Part shown: one piece after another, positions 24,406-33,870 of the stretch
Position numbering within the stretch: the first letter of the stretch is position 1
Layout of the letters: each line of letters starts with the position of its first letter
Assembly (NCBI RefSeq): GCF_001953985.1
Contig: NZ_MBEI01000022.1
Location: 1 to 64,000 of the forward strand
Source: Mycobacterium colombiense
GTDB lineage: Bacteria; Actinomycetota; Actinomycetes; Mycobacteriales; Mycobacteriaceae
Length of the DNA stretch: 64,000 bases
Direction: 5' to 3'
Translations under genes and position numbers: made by a program
The notes under the pieces: model-generated
The model's input: only the letters and a program-made list of their open reading frames with translations
Told to the model about the DNA's origin: nothing
Databases searched by the model: none

Positions 24406-25187
24406 ACAACCAAATGACGCCGGTGATGGCCGGGGCGCAGTACTTCTCCTACGCCGCGAGCATCGTCTTCCTGATCGCGGGCATCTATCTGAGCTACCGC
24501 CGCCGGCGCATCCACCCACTCTTGCTGCTCGGCATCTCGGCGATCTCGTTCTCCTGGATCGAGTCACCCTACGACTGGGCGATGTACGCACAGTTTCCGC
24601 CCGGGCTGCCCCGCATGCCGTCCTGGTGGCCGTTGAACGTGACGTGGGGCGGGCTGCCGTTGGCGGTGCCGATCGGCTACGTCTCCTACTTCATCATTCC
24701 CGCCGTGACCGGGGCCGCCCTCGGACGGTGGCTGAGCGCAAAGTTCAACTGGCGCAGGCCGATTACCCTGCTCGTGGTCGGCCTCGTCGTCGGTTTCTGC
24801 TGGGCTTTGTTCTTCAACGCCTACACCGGGGCCCAGCTCGGCAACTTCTACTACGGCTACGTGATTCCCGGTCTCGCGATCTTCGAGGGCACCAAGCACC
24901 AGTACCCGCTGTACGACTCGCTGGCGATGGGCATCCAGATGATGCTGTTCACGTATCTCCTCGGCCGCACCGACGCCGAGGGACGAAACGTCATCGATAT
25001 GTGGGCGGACAAGAGGTCGAAGACCCGGGGCCAGTCGGCGGTGCTGTCGGTCGTGGCCGTCATCGTCGTCGGACATCTGGTGTACGGCGCGGTCTTTGCG
25101 CCGCACCTCATTACGAAGCTGGGCGGCTACGTCACCGCGGGACCGACGGAGCAGCTGTACCCCGGCGTCCCCAATCAACCCAAATAA
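24402..25187 (+). CDS. AveC-family (spirocyclase-like) membrane protein
   Basis: A 261-residue polytopic membrane protein from GTG 24402, with about six or seven hydrophobic segments (FSYAASIVFLIAGIYLSY, GYVSYFIIPAVTGAALG, ITLLVVGLVVGFCWALFF, YVIPGLAIF, SAVLSVVAVIVVGHLVYG). The hydrophilic loop SFSWIESPYDWAMYAQFPPG is typical of proteins annotated as AveC-family spirocyclases, named for the avermectin enzyme; the assignment is from pattern memory. In mycobacteria their substrate is unknown. It is coupled to the 38-residue peptide and followed 12 bp later by a binding-protein homologue. Confidence 0.75.
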   Translation: MNNQMTPVMAGAQYFSYAASIVFLIAGIYLSYRRRRIHPLLLLGISAISFSWIESPYDWAMYAQFPPGLPRMPSWWPLNVTWGGLPLAVPIGYVSYFIIPAVTGAALGRWLSAKFNWRRPITLLVVGLVVGFCWALFFNAYTGAQLGNFYYGYVIPGLAIFEGTKHQYPLYDSLAMGIQMMLFTYLLGRTDAEGRNVIDMWADKRSKTRGQSAVLSVVAVIVVGHLVYGAVFAPHLITKLGGYVTAGPTEQLYPGVPNQPK

Positions 25188-25199
25188 GGCAGCGATCAC

Positions 25200-26312
25200 A
25201 TGGGTTACGAGAGCACCGCCCAGCCGATCAAGATCGGCTACCTGATGGACTTCCTACTGCCGGAAGGCTTTCCGCAAACGTACTTCGAGGACCTGACGCA
25301 ACCCTTCGGCCTAGTCTTCAAGAAGGGCGTCGAGCAGGGGCTGATCGATCGGCCGATCGAGATCATCTACCGCGAAGTCGAGGGCCTGCCCAAGGGATCG
25401 GTCAAGGCGGTCATCGACGCCTACGGCGAGCTGTGCGACGAGGGCTGCCTGGCCGTCTTCGGCCCGAACATCGGCGACAACGTGATCCCGACCCGCGAAG
25501 CGATCGACGAGCGGTTCAAGGTTCCCTGCATCAGCGTGACGGGATCGGACGCGGCGCTGAGCGAATGGGTTTTCGCGTATCCGATGGGCTCGCACACCGA
25601 CGAGCCGATCTTTTGGTCCGACCTGCTGGCCAAGGGTGGTCACACCGAGGTGGGCGTGCTGATCGAGCAATCCCTGGTTGGCGAGGCCTATCTGAAGAAC
25701 TTCCGGGATGCCTGCCGGCGCAAGGGTATTCGGATCGTGGCCGAGGCGTCGGTCGCCCAGACCGCCGGCGACGTCAGCGACGCCGTGCAGGCACTGCACG
25801 ACGCCAAAGCACAGGCGATCGTGCACTGCGGATTCGGCTTCGGGATCGTGTTCGTCAACCCGGCGCTCGAGGCGCTGGGCTGGGATCCGCCCCGGTTCTG
25901 CGGTACCGCCTTCCAGAACGCCTGGCTCAACCCCATCATGTGGAACGCCTTCATGGGCTGGACCGGCGTCGACCAGTACGACGAGGGCAACGCGGTCGGG
26001 CAGCAATTCCTCGACGAGTACAACGAGGCCTACGGCCGGCGACCGGAATGGTGTGTGCCGGTGGTGAATCGGGACGTCGCGCACACGCTGCTGCGGGCGC
26101 TCGCCGACGCCCACCCGTTGAGCCCGCGCGGGGTGAAGGAGGCGCTCGAACGCGTCAAGATGATGCCGGCCGCATCCGGCGCCCCGGGAACACGGGTGTC
26201 GTTCGGTAACTGGTCTCGGCGCGCCTGGATGGGGGCCGGCTATCTGGTGGCGCGGCGACTCGACGCCGACGGCGTCAACTCGCACCTCGTCGATCGCTTC
26301 GGCGAGGAGTAG
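25200..26312 (+). CDS. Type I periplasmic-binding-protein homologue without signal peptide
   Basis: A 370-residue protein of the branched-chain amino acid/amide binding family (LivK type). KIGYLMDFLLPEG begins the first lobe at residue 11. IEIIYREVEGLPKGSVKAV, AVFGPNIGDNVIPTREAI and CISVTGSD follow the usual order of the family, and HTEVGVLIEQSLVGEAYLKN opens the second lobe. These proteins are normally exported, but here the first ten residues are hydrophilic (MGYESTAQPI) with no lipobox, and no permease genes are nearby. It probably works in the cytosol as a ligand sensor or carrier for the AveC/P450 pathway. It follows AveC by 12 bp in one operon. Confidence 0.85.
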   Translation: MGYESTAQPIKIGYLMDFLLPEGFPQTYFEDLTQPFGLVFKKGVEQGLIDRPIEIIYREVEGLPKGSVKAVIDAYGELCDEGCLAVFGPNIGDNVIPTREAIDERFKVPCISVTGSDAALSEWVFAYPMGSHTDEPIFWSDLLAKGGHTEVGVLIEQSLVGEAYLKNFRDACRRKGIRIVAEASVAQTAGDVSDAVQALHDAKAQAIVHCGFGFGIVFVNPALEALGWDPPRFCGTAFQNAWLNPIMWNAFMGWTGVDQYDEGNAVGQQFLDEYNEAYGRRPEWCVPVVNRDVAHTLLRALADAHPLSPRGVKEALERVKMMPAASGAPGTRVSFGNWSRRAWMGAGYLVARRLDADGVNSHLVDRFGEE

Positions 26313-26315
26313 CGG

Positions 26316-27290
26316 TCAGCCGAGCGCCTCCGGCAGCACCACTTCGCCCACGCGCTTGAGGTACGGCCACGCGATCTCCGGCGGCAGCCCACCGCACAGC
26401 GGCGAAAGGTTAAGCACCTGGCCCGCCTTCACCCGCGAAATCGCTTCCGGCACTGAGATAATCACATGCGACGTCCCTGTCTCACGCAGCTCGTCGATGG
26501 TGTTGACGTGGCTGAATCCCGCCGTCGTCTCGTCCCCCGGATTCCATGCGGCGTAGGTGCGCACGTCGTGCAGCAGGTGCTCGCCGATCTCTTTCCACGC
26601 CTGGTCCACGTCCTCGGCGACGAACACGACCGAGGGCGTGTTGCGGTCGGGGAACATCGTCGGGCCGGGCGTATGCCCGTGCTCGCGGCAGGCTTCCTCG
26701 TAGGCCTCCTGCATGCCCGGCGCGTTGGCGTTGCCCAGCATGCCCAGGCCGTACCGGCCGGCCCGTTTCGCCGCGGCGATCGTTCCCCCACCCCACATCA
26801 GTCCCGGCCCGCCGGGCGTTAGCGGGCGGGGCGTCACACTGATCCGCCGTCCGTCCTCGACGACGGCTTCGCCGGCGAGCAGTCGCCGCAACAGCGCGAG
26901 CTTCTCGTCGCAGACGCGGCCGCGCTTCTTGATCGGCACGCCGAAGTGCTCGAACTCCTCGGGCCGGTAGCCCAGGGCCAGGATGTAGGAGGCCCGCCCG
27001 TTGCTGATGATGTCGAGTACCGCCATGTCCTCGGCGAGGCGCACGGTTTCGTAGAACGGCAGGATGAGGATCAGGCTCAGCGCCAGCCGCTGCGTCCGCG
27101 CGGCCACCGCCGAGGCCAGCAAGAACGGCGACGGCAGATAGCCGTCCTCGGAGCCGTGGTGTTCGCACAGCACGGCGGCCAGACCACCGTGTTCCTCGGC
27201 CCACGCGGACATTTCGGGCGCTGCCGCGTACAGATCGGCTGGGGGCGCTGCCCATTCGGGGTCGCGCATGTCGAAGCGCAATGTGTACAC
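26316..27290 (-). CDS. LLM-class flavin/F420-dependent oxidoreductase
   Basis: A 324-residue luciferase-like TIM barrel. Family segments are AVLCEHHGSEDGYLPSPFLL near residue 39, LALSLILILPFYETVRLAE, RASYILALGYRPEEFEHFG and the flavin-phosphate turn MWGGGTIAAAKRAGRYGLG near 163-181. It probably uses F420, the common cofactor of mycobacterial members; FMN is possible. The stop is 3 bp from the convergent binding-protein gene. Its start at 27290 lies 45 bp after the stop of the next oxidoreductase on the same strand, so the two may be an operon. Confidence 0.88.
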   Translation of the reverse strand: MYTLRFDMRDPEWAAPPADLYAAAPEMSAWAEEHGGLAAVLCEHHGSEDGYLPSPFLLASAVAARTQRLALSLILILPFYETVRLAEDMAVLDIISNGRASYILALGYRPEEFEHFGVPIKKRGRVCDEKLALLRRLLAGEAVVEDGRRISVTPRPLTPGGPGLMWGGGTIAAAKRAGRYGLGMLGNANAPGMQEAYEEACREHGHTPGPTMFPDRNTPSVVFVAEDVDQAWKEIGEHLLHDVRTYAAWNPGDETTAGFSHVNTIDELRETGTSHVIISVPEAISRVKAGQVLNLSPLCGGLPPEIAWPYLKRVGEVVLPEALG

Positions 27291-27335
27291 GGCAAACTCC
27301 TAGCTGCCCTAATCTTTGCGACGTACGTTACACGT

Positions 27336-28397
27336 TCAGTCGAAGGCGTAAAGGGGCAGCGTGGTCGGGAGGTCCAGCGAGCTCAGCAGGCCCGCGGGCG
27401 CGTCGACGACATACGGGATCGCGTTGACGACACGCATCGCCGTGGACGCCATCGCGGCTCGCCCCGCCCCGTGACCTGCACTCTCGCCCAGCGTCATCTC
27501 GCAGTGGATGTCGGGATCGCCCTCGATGTCGACCCGATACGTGGCGTCGCAGTCCGAGGTGGGCCAATCGGGTGCGACGTCGCGGGCCATCCGGATGACA
27601 TGCTCGATCACGATGGCCTCGCGCCCATTGACCACTCCCGCCGCGCGGGTCCGCACGGCACCGCAGGTGCCGGCCCCGACGGTGCCGAAGGCCACCTCGA
27701 TATCCCGGCCCGTGAGTTCGCGGTCGAGCGAACCGCGAATTTCCTCCACCTCGACGCCGAGCCCCTCCGCCATCAGATGAATCGGTGCCTTCCAAGCCAT
27801 TTCGATGAAGCCGGGCGTCTTGAGCATCGGCTCGAAGTCCAGCGGCCGACCAAAGCCCATCCCGTTCATCATCACGTCGGCCACCGGGTAGTGATCGTTG
27901 AGCGCCACCTCGCTGGCCGTGATCCGGCGGATGCTCTTGGACTGGGTCGTCATGAGCAGCGCGAGCTGATCAGAAGCGAACCCGGGGAAGATGCCCGACA
28001 CGTAGAACGACGCCTGGCCGGCTTTGGCCGCCGCGTCCAGTTCGTCGCGCCAGTTGGGCGCGAAATAGGACGGCGGGTACACCAGACTCGTCGACGACGT
28101 CGACACCACATTGATGCCCGCCGCCAGCAGACGCACGTAGTCGGGCACGGCCGCGCCATCGCGGTCGGGGCCGCTGGCCGCGTAGACCACGCAATCGGGG
28201 GCCAGCGCGATCAGCGCGTCGGCATCATTGGTGGCCGCGACGCCCAGGGGCTCCCCGCCGGCCAGCTCGCCCGCGTCCTTACCGACCTTGTCGGGTGAAT
28301 GCACCCACACGCCAACAAGTTCCAGGTCCGGCCGTCGCCGGATGGCATCGATCGCGTTCGAGCCGACTCCGCCCGTCGACCACACGACAATACGCAT
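27336..28397 (-). CDS. NAD(P)-binding oxidoreductase, dihydrodipicolinate reductase-like (paralogue A)
   Basis: A 353-residue protein with a Rossmann start MRIVVWSTGGVGSNAIDAI, then a DapB/diaminopentanoate dehydrogenase-like layout (HSPDKVGKDAGELAGGEPLG, YAASGPDRD, GINVVSTSSTSLV). Start ATG 28397 is chosen because GAGGAG stands seven bases before it; an in-frame GTG at 28412 lies on that site. Its divergent neighbour at 28728-29825 is a clear paralogue with the same motifs. Proteins of this type occur with P450s and F420 enzymes in mycobacterial catabolic clusters; the substrate is unknown, and lysine biosynthesis is unlikely for a duplicated accessory pair. Confidence 0.85.
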   Translation of the reverse strand: MRIVVWSTGGVGSNAIDAIRRRPDLELVGVWVHSPDKVGKDAGELAGGEPLGVAATNDADALIALAPDCVVYAASGPDRDGAAVPDYVRLLAAGINVVSTSSTSLVYPPSYFAPNWRDELDAAAKAGQASFYVSGIFPGFASDQLALLMTTQSKSIRRITASEVALNDHYPVADVMMNGMGFGRPLDFEPMLKTPGFIEMAWKAPIHLMAEGLGVEVEEIRGSLDRELTGRDIEVAFGTVGAGTCGAVRTRAAGVVNGREAIVIEHVIRMARDVAPDWPTSDCDATYRVDIEGDPDIHCEMTLGESAGHGAGRAAMASTAMRVVNAIPYVVDAPAGLLSSLDLPTTLPLYAFD

Positions 28398-28564
28398 AGG
28401 CATTCTCCTCACTGGTCGCGTCGTGCGGCCGGTAGGACGCCGCCGTTTTCGCGTCGTGCAGCAGGTGTGGCCCCCAGCTCATCCCGCCGCCCCGAATTGT
28501 CGCTCGGAGGCGGGCAAACCGCTGGTGGGCCGTCACAGCTGCACCCTAACCTAAAATTTGTTCG

Positions 28565-28588
28565 TTAAGATAGTGCCCGCTTTCTTAA
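28565..28588. promoter_or_regulatory. Inverted repeat in the divergent promoter of the two paralogous oxidoreductases
   Basis: The 330-bp gap 28398-28727 has no credible gene. It contains TTAAGA at 28565-28570 and TCTTAA at 28583-28588, an inverted repeat with 12 bases between, in an AT-rich patch roughly midway. This could be a shared operator or promoter element. The right-hand gene has a strong GAGGAGGA ribosome binding site at 28715-28722. Confidence 0.4.
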
Positions 28589-28727
28589 ATCCTTGACCGA
28601 GCGGATTCGCGGCGGTAGTTTCCAAGTCGAACGTTGGTCACAATGGCCGCTGCCGTCCACGTAAATGCAACGGCCGCCCCGGCTTTCGTCGTGTTGCGCG
28701 CCGCGCACGCACCTGAGGAGGAACAAG

Positions 28728-29825
28728 ATGACGGCTCATCGCGTGGTGGTGTGGGCGACGGGGGGCATCGGCTCGATCGCCATCCGCGCGATCCAGCGGC
28801 GCCCCAATCTGGATTTGGTCGGCGTGTGGGTGCACTCGGACGACAAAGTCGGCAAGGACGCGGGCGAGCTGGCCGGCGGTGAGCCGATCGGCCTGAAAGC
28901 CACCAACGACGCCGACGCGTTGATCGCGCTCAAGCCCGACTGTGTCATCTACGCGGCCAGCGGTCCGGAGCGGGACGCGCTGGCCATCCCGGATTACGTC
29001 AAGCTGCTCGAGGCCGGGATCAACGTCGTGACCACCAGCACCACGCGGTTGGTCAACCCGCACGCCTACGAGCCCGCGGAGTGGCGCGACCAGCTGGTCG
29101 CCGCGGCCAAGCAGGGCCAGGTGTCGCTGTACGCCTCCGGGATCGAGCCGGGCTTCGCCGCCGACTATCTGCCGCTGGTGCTGTCCACGCAGTCCTCGTC
29201 GATCGACAAGATCCACTCCTTCGAGATCGGCCTGTACGACGACTACGGGGTTCCCGACATCATGAGCGACGCGCTGGGCTTCGGCCGTCCGCTCGACTAC
29301 CAGCCCTGGATCAGCTACCCGGGAGCCATCGCCGGCGAATGGCAGGGCCAGATCCGGTTGATCGCCGACGCGTTGGGGGTCGAAGTCCAGGAAGTGCGCG
29401 AAGGTTTCGACCGCGCCGTCACCAACCGGACGCTGGAGGTCGCGATGGGCACCGTCGAGGCCGGAACCTGCGGCGCGCTGCGGATGCAGGCGATCGGCGT
29501 GGTCGACGGCCGGGAAGCCATCGTCATCGAGCACGTCACCCGGCTCGCGCACGACGTCGCCCCCGACTGGCCCACCGGGATCGGCGATCTGTCCTACCGA
29601 GTGATGATCTCCGGCGATCCGGACATCGACTGCACGCTGGCCGCGACGCTGAAGGATCCCGCCAAGGCCGGCATCGGCGGGATGACCTCCGGGGCGGGCG
29701 CCATGGTGGCCACCGCGATGCGCGTCGTCAACGCCGTCCCGTATGTCGTTGCCGCCCAGCCGGGATTGCTGAGTTCGGTGGACCTTCCCTTGACCATCCC
29801 CCAAAAAGCGTTTGTCGGGGGGTAG
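28728..29825 (+). CDS. NAD(P)-binding oxidoreductase, dihydrodipicolinate reductase-like (paralogue B)
   Basis: A 365-residue protein starting at ATG 28728 behind GAGGAGGA. The Rossmann motif VVVWATGGIGSIAIRAI and segments HSDDKVGKDAGELAGGEPIG and YAASGPERDALAIPDYVKLL repeat those of paralogue A on the other strand; the two are alike along the whole length, including the C-terminal AMRVVNAVPYVVAA. The substrate-binding loops (residues 125-210) differ more, so the two may act on related substrates or form a heteromer. The PatB-like aminotransferase follows 23 bp downstream. Confidence 0.86.
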   Translation: MTAHRVVVWATGGIGSIAIRAIQRRPNLDLVGVWVHSDDKVGKDAGELAGGEPIGLKATNDADALIALKPDCVIYAASGPERDALAIPDYVKLLEAGINVVTTSTTRLVNPHAYEPAEWRDQLVAAAKQGQVSLYASGIEPGFAADYLPLVLSTQSSSIDKIHSFEIGLYDDYGVPDIMSDALGFGRPLDYQPWISYPGAIAGEWQGQIRLIADALGVEVQEVREGFDRAVTNRTLEVAMGTVEAGTCGALRMQAIGVVDGREAIVIEHVTRLAHDVAPDWPTGIGDLSYRVMISGDPDIDCTLAATLKDPAKAGIGGMTSGAGAMVATAMRVVNAVPYVVAAQPGLLSSVDLPLTIPQKAFVGG

Positions 29826-29848
29826 GTCGCGCCGGTTAGTCTGCGGGC

Positions 29849-31054
29849 GTGACGGTTAATCCGCTCGAGGAATTGACACTGCAGCAACTGCGGGTTCGCA
29901 CCAGCATGAAATGGGGTGCGCACCCCGCCGACGTCCTGCCGTTGTGGGTCGCCGAGATGGACGTCAACCTGGCACCGACGGTGGCCGAAGCGCTGCGGAA
30001 GGCCATCGACAACGGCGACACCGGATATCCCTGCGGAACCGCGCTGGCCGAAGCGGTCAGCCAATTCGCGGCGCGGCGTTGGCAGTGGCACGACCTGGAA
30101 GTGGGCCGCACCGCGCTGGTTCCCGACGTCATGCTCGGTGTCGTCGAGGTGTTGCGCCTGCTCACCGAGCGCGGTGACGCCGTCGTCGTCAACCCGCCGG
30201 TCTATGCGCCGTTCTACGCCTTCGTCGCGCACGACGGACGCCGCGTCATCGAGGCGCCCCTCGCCGATGGGCGAATTGACTTGGACGCCTTGGAGAATGC
30301 CTTCGTTCGGGCTCGCGCAGGAGCGGGAAGGGACGCGAAGGTCGCCTATCTGCTGTGCAATCCGCACAACCCGACCGGATCGGTGCACACCGCCGACGAA
30401 CTCGGTGCGGTCGCCGAACTCGCCCGTCGATTCGGCGTGCGGGTGGTGTCAGATGAGATTCACGCTCCCGTCATTCTGCCGGGATCGCGGTTCACTCCCT
30501 TCCTCACCGTCCCGGGTGCCGAGAACGCCTTTGCCCTGATCTCGGCGTCGAAGGCCTGGAATCTCTCCGGCTTGAAAGCTGCGCTGGCCATCGCCGGACC
30601 CGAGGCCGCCGCAGACCTGAACCGGATGCCGGAGGAGGTCGGTCACGGACCCAGCCACCTCGGCGTCATCGCCCACGCCGAGGCGTTTCGGAGCGGCAGC
30701 GACTGGCTCGACGCCACCCTGCGGGGCCTGGACGAGAACAGGACATTGCTGGGCGAGTTGATCGCCGAGCACCTTCCGAAAGTGAAATACCAATGGCCGC
30801 AAGGGACTTACCTAGCGTGGCTGGATTGCCGGGAGCTCAACTTCGACGAAGAAGCCGCCGATGGCCTTGCGGTGGTTGCCGATCTGTCCGGGCCGGCCCG
30901 CTGGTTCCTCGATCACGCGCGGGTGGCGCTCAGCTCCGGCCACGTGTTCGGCACCGGCGGAACCGGACACGTGCGACTGAACTTCGCCACCTCGCGAGCC
31001 ATCCTCACCAAGGCGGTCTCCCGAATGGGACGGGCCCTGGCCGACATCCGATAA
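29849..31054 (+). CDS. PLP-dependent aminotransferase/C-S lyase (PatB/MalY type)
   Basis: A 401-residue fold-type I PLP enzyme. [13 protein letters not shown] near the N-terminus is typical of the MalY/PatB cystathionine beta-lyase group. [10 protein letters not shown] binds the substrate, [11 protein letters not shown] carries the Asp that holds PLP, and [12 protein letters not shown] has the Schiff-base Lys. From memory it matches Rv2294, in keeping with the conserved order sseB-Rv2293c-Rv2294. It begins 23 bp after paralogue B and could share its transcript. Beta-C-S lyase activity on cystathionine is the likely reaction. Confidence 0.88.
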   Translation: MTVNPLEELTLQQLRVRTSMKWGAHPADVLPLWVAEMDVNLAPTVAEALRKAIDNGDTGYPCGTALAEAVSQFAARRWQWHDLEVGRTALVPDVMLGVVEVLRLLTERGDAVVVNPPVYAPFYAFVAHDGRRVIEAPLADGRIDLDALENAFVRARAGAGRDAKVAYLLCNPHNPTGSVHTADELGAVAELARRFGVRVVSDEIHAPVILPGSRFTPFLTVPGAENAFALISASKAWNLSGLKAALAIAGPEAAADLNRMPEEVGHGPSHLGVIAHAEAFRSGSDWLDATLRGLDENRTLLGELIAEHLPKVKYQWPQGTYLAWLDCRELNFDEEAADGLAVVADLSGPARWFLDHARVALSSGHVFGTGGTGHVRLNFATSRAILTKAVSRMGRALADIR

Positions 31055-31085
31055 TGGAAAGGCACCGTGCCACACGGGTTTTCGG

Positions 31086-31814
31086 CTACGCGGAGACTTC
31101 CTCGGCGCCCCGGCCCAAATTTCGAAACCCCTGGGCGGGCTCCTTCATGCCGAGCGTAAAGGGCAGGCTGTCGAGTTCGAACCTCGTCGTCGCGCCGAGC
31201 CTGCGGAAAAAACTGCGCCGCGGCACCGCGACGGGAACCTGCACCGCCGCAAGGTCGATGTAGTGCGTCGACGTTTCTCCGATGCCGTCGAAGACGTGCA
31301 CCAACGGCATGCAAAGCTCGCGCATAGGCTCGTCGAGGCACGCCGCGACGGGATCGGTCATCAGCACGTATTCGGCAACCGGCACCATGTTTTTCAGCAT
31401 GCGGTGCACCAGAATGACATCGAAGCCGGCCAGCTCGACGTGGCGTTTCACCTTCTGATCCGCCACCTCGCCCACGTGCACAACGAACTTGAGCGACAGC
31501 TTCTCCAGCTGTGCGCAACTCGCGCACTGGCAAGCGATGTCATTTTTCATCCGCTCACGCCGCTCCAGGAACGACGCGCGCATCCGTGACAAGCGGTCGC
31601 ACACCACCTCTTTGGCGTGGCTGTCCGGCGCCCAGAAGAACGCGGCGTCACCTTCGAGCTTGGCCAGCTTCAAACCCTTGCCCGCGTTGATGACCGACTC
31701 CAGCAGGCCCGCAACCGTCAGCTGGGCATGGGCAAGGTGCGTCCGGTTCCACTGCATGTAATGCGTGTACCCGCCGATGTCGGCTATGAGCAGAACCGCG
31801 CGCCGAATTGCCAT
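31086..31814 (-). CDS. DUF2652-type protein related to class III cyclases
   Basis: A 242-residue cytosolic protein from ATG 31814. The start [20 protein letters not shown] resembles the first metal-binding strand of class III adenylate cyclases, and [16 protein letters not shown] matches the K-x-E-GDA segment; [10 protein letters not shown] and [11 protein letters not shown] follow in the order of a cyclase homology domain. A Cys cluster (CQCASC) near residue 97 is extra. The later catalytic Asn/Arg motif is not clear, so cyclase activity is doubtful. It is convergent with the aminotransferase. Confidence 0.78.
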   Translation of the reverse strand: MAIRRAVLLIADIGGYTHYMQWNRTHLAHAQLTVAGLLESVINAGKGLKLAKLEGDAAFFWAPDSHAKEVVCDRLSRMRASFLERRERMKNDIACQCASCAQLEKLSLKFVVHVGEVADQKVKRHVELAGFDVILVHRMLKNMVPVAEYVLMTDPVAACLDEPMRELCMPLVHVFDGIGETSTHYIDLAAVQVPVAVPRRSFFRRLGATTRFELDSLPFTLGMKEPAQGFRNLGRGAEEVSA

Positions 31815-31925
31815 GAACAAGCCAGTTTAATAGCCGTTGGCGCCCAGCTCAATGAATCTCGCACTAGACGAATTCGCGCCGGCGCGAGAGGCTAACAGAG
31901 GTGCCGGTTCACCGGAGGAGCTGAT

Positions 31926-32831
31926 ATGCATGTGCTGCGAACCCCGGACTCCCGATTCGAAAACCTGGAGGACTACCCGTTCGTTGCGCATTACCTCGAC
32001 GTAACCGCGAGCGACACCCGGCCGCTTCGCATGCACTACCTCGACGAGGGCACCATCGAAGGGCCGCCGATCGTTCTGCTGCACGGCGAGCCCACGTGGA
32101 GCTACCTCTACCGCACGATGATCCCGCCCCTGACCGACGCCGGGAACCGCGTGCTCGCGCCCGATCTGATCGGTTTCGGCCGTTCGGACAAGCCCAGCCG
32201 GGTCGAGGATTACACCTACCAGCGCCACGTGGAGTGGGTGATCTCGTGGTTCGAGCATCTCAATCTCAGGGACGTCACGCTGTTCGTGCAGGACTGGGGA
32301 TCGCTGATCGGGCTGCGCATCGCCGCCGAGCAGCCCGACCGGGTCGCGCGGCTGGTGGTGGCCAACGGTTTCCTCCCGACGGCGCAACGGCGCACCCCGC
32401 CGGCCTTCTACGCCTGGCGCGCCTTTGCGCACTACTCCCCCGTCCTGCCCGCCGGCCGCATCGTCAGCGCCGGGACCGTTCGCCGGGTGCCGTCGAAAGT
32501 CCGGGCCGGCTACGACGCGCCCTTCCCCGACAAGACCTATCAGGCCGGGGCTCGCGCGTTTCCTCAGCTGGTGCCCACCTCACCCACCGATCCGGCGATT
32601 CCGGCCAACAGGAAAGCATGGGATGCCCTCGGCCGGTGGGAAAAGCCCTTTCTCGCCATCTTCGGAGCCCGCGATCCCATCCTCGGGCGGGCGGACAGCG
32701 CCCTGATCAAGCACATCCCCGGCGCCGCGGGCCAGCCACACGCCAGGATCAACGCCAGCCACTTCATTCAAGAGGACCGCGGACCCGAACTGGCCGAACG
32801 CATCCAGTCGTGGCAGCAGGCCTGGCTCTGA
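31926..32831 (+). CDS. dhmA: Haloalkane dehalogenase
   Basis: A 301-residue alpha/beta hydrolase that replaces halide on haloalkanes with hydroxyl. HGEPTW gives the oxyanion and halide-binding Trp; the nucleophile is Asp123 in VQDWGSLIG with the second halide-binding Trp124; the acid is in GARDPI and the base in ASHFIQED. This is the DhaA-like subfamily, and the sequence fits DhmA of M. avium and Rv2296 (DmbB) as remembered. GGAGGAG precedes the ATG. A natural substrate in mycobacteria is not known. Confidence 0.92.
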   Translation: MHVLRTPDSRFENLEDYPFVAHYLDVTASDTRPLRMHYLDEGTIEGPPIVLLHGEPTWSYLYRTMIPPLTDAGNRVLAPDLIGFGRSDKPSRVEDYTYQRHVEWVISWFEHLNLRDVTLFVQDWGSLIGLRIAAEQPDRVARLVVANGFLPTAQRRTPPAFYAWRAFAHYSPVLPAGRIVSAGTVRRVPSKVRAGYDAPFPDKTYQAGARAFPQLVPTSPTDPAIPANRKAWDALGRWEKPFLAIFGARDPILGRADSALIKHIPGAAGQPHARINASHFIQEDRGPELAERIQSWQQAWL

Positions 32832-32838
32832 GCGCTCG

Positions 32839-33870
32839 TCAACGGGTGTTGACCAGTCTTACCATCCCACGCATGACCGCCCGGCTGGCGCTGCGGCGCA
32901 GCATGTCGAGCGCCGAGCCGGGCTTGGGCGGCGCGGCCGCGCCGAGTCGGGGGAACAGCGCGAGCGCGTTGTCCCGCTCGATCGCCGCGCGGGCTTCCGG
33001 GCGCAGGCCCGGGTAGGTCTCCAGGCCGGCGGCGAACAGCTTGCCGGCCGCCACCGGCGCGAAGGGCCAGTCCGAGCCGAAGGTCACGTGGCCGGGTTTG
33101 GCGAACGCCAGCAGGCTCGGCAGCGCGGCGGCGCTCGAGGACAGCGCGGTGTCGAAGTAGAAGCCGGCGAAGTCATCCAGGCTGTCGCTCGGGCTGCGTC
33201 CGGTGTCGCCCATGATGCTGACCGCCATCCGGTGCGAGGCATAGGGGACGAACCCGCCCGCGTGGCTGAGGATGAACTTGATGTTCGGGTATCGACGGCA
33301 AATGCCATTGCGTACAAGCAAATACGCGGCACGGGTGGTATCGAGCAGGAAGTCGACGGCAAACGGCGCGACCCCGTCGATCACCGGTCCGGGCAGTTCG
33401 CCGGGATGGATGAACACCACCGCCGAGCGCGCGTCCAGCGCGGCGAACAGGTCGTCTTGACCGTCTTGCCCGAGATAGGTCCCGGCGCTGTTGGCGAGCA
33501 GCACCACCCCGTCGGCGTGCAATTCGTCGATCGACCTGGCGGCCTCGCCGACGGACTCGCGCAGGTGCGGCGTGGGGAGGGTCGCGAAGAATCCGAACCG
33601 GTCGGGCTGGTCGGCGACGAGCCCGGCGAGGTAGTCGTTGAGGTCACGGGCCAGCGAGGCCGCATCGGCCGCGCTCGGCAGGAACGTGGTGCCCGGCGTC
33701 GACACCGAAAGTATTGCGGTGGCGACGTTCAGTTCCGCCATCGTCTGCAACGAGGCTTCCGGGCTCCAGTCCGGCAGCGCCCGGCCGCCCGCTTCGTCAA
33801 TCCTGGCTTTTCGCAGCATGTCTCGATAGAACGACGGGATGGCGTGGTGGTGTGTGTCGATCCGCGACAT
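32839..33870 (-). CDS. Amidohydrolase (ACMSD-like metal-dependent hydrolase/decarboxylase)
   Basis: A 343-residue TIM-barrel metalloenzyme. The N-terminal metal site is RIDTHHHAIP, the middle ligands are in FIHPGELPG and LSHAGGFVPY, and the final Asp is in FGSDWPFAP. This order fits the amidohydrolase-2 group that includes aminocarboxymuconate semialdehyde decarboxylase and related aromatic-ring enzymes. Its stop is 8 bp from the convergent dhmA stop. The substrate is unknown, probably an aromatic or beta-keto acid. Confidence 0.88.
   Translation of the reverse strand: MSRIDTHHHAIPSFYRDMLRKARIDEAGGRALPDWSPEASLQTMAELNVATAILSVSTPGTTFLPSAADAASLARDLNDYLAGLVADQPDRFGFFATLPTPHLRESVGEAARSIDELHADGVVLLANSAGTYLGQDGQDDLFAALDARSAVVFIHPGELPGPVIDGVAPFAVDFLLDTTRAAYLLVRNGICRRYPNIKFILSHAGGFVPYASHRMAVSIMGDTGRSPSDSLDDFAGFYFDTALSSSAAALPSLLAFAKPGHVTFGSDWPFAPVAAGKLFAAGLETYPGLRPEARAAIERDNALALFPRLGAAAPPKPGSALDMLRRSASRAVMRGMVRLVNTR

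Noticed and set aside
31874..31887. 14-bp palindrome TCGCGCCGGCGCGA upstream of dhmA
   Set aside because: It is made only of CG-rich words that arise often by chance at this GC content, and it has no second copy nearby.
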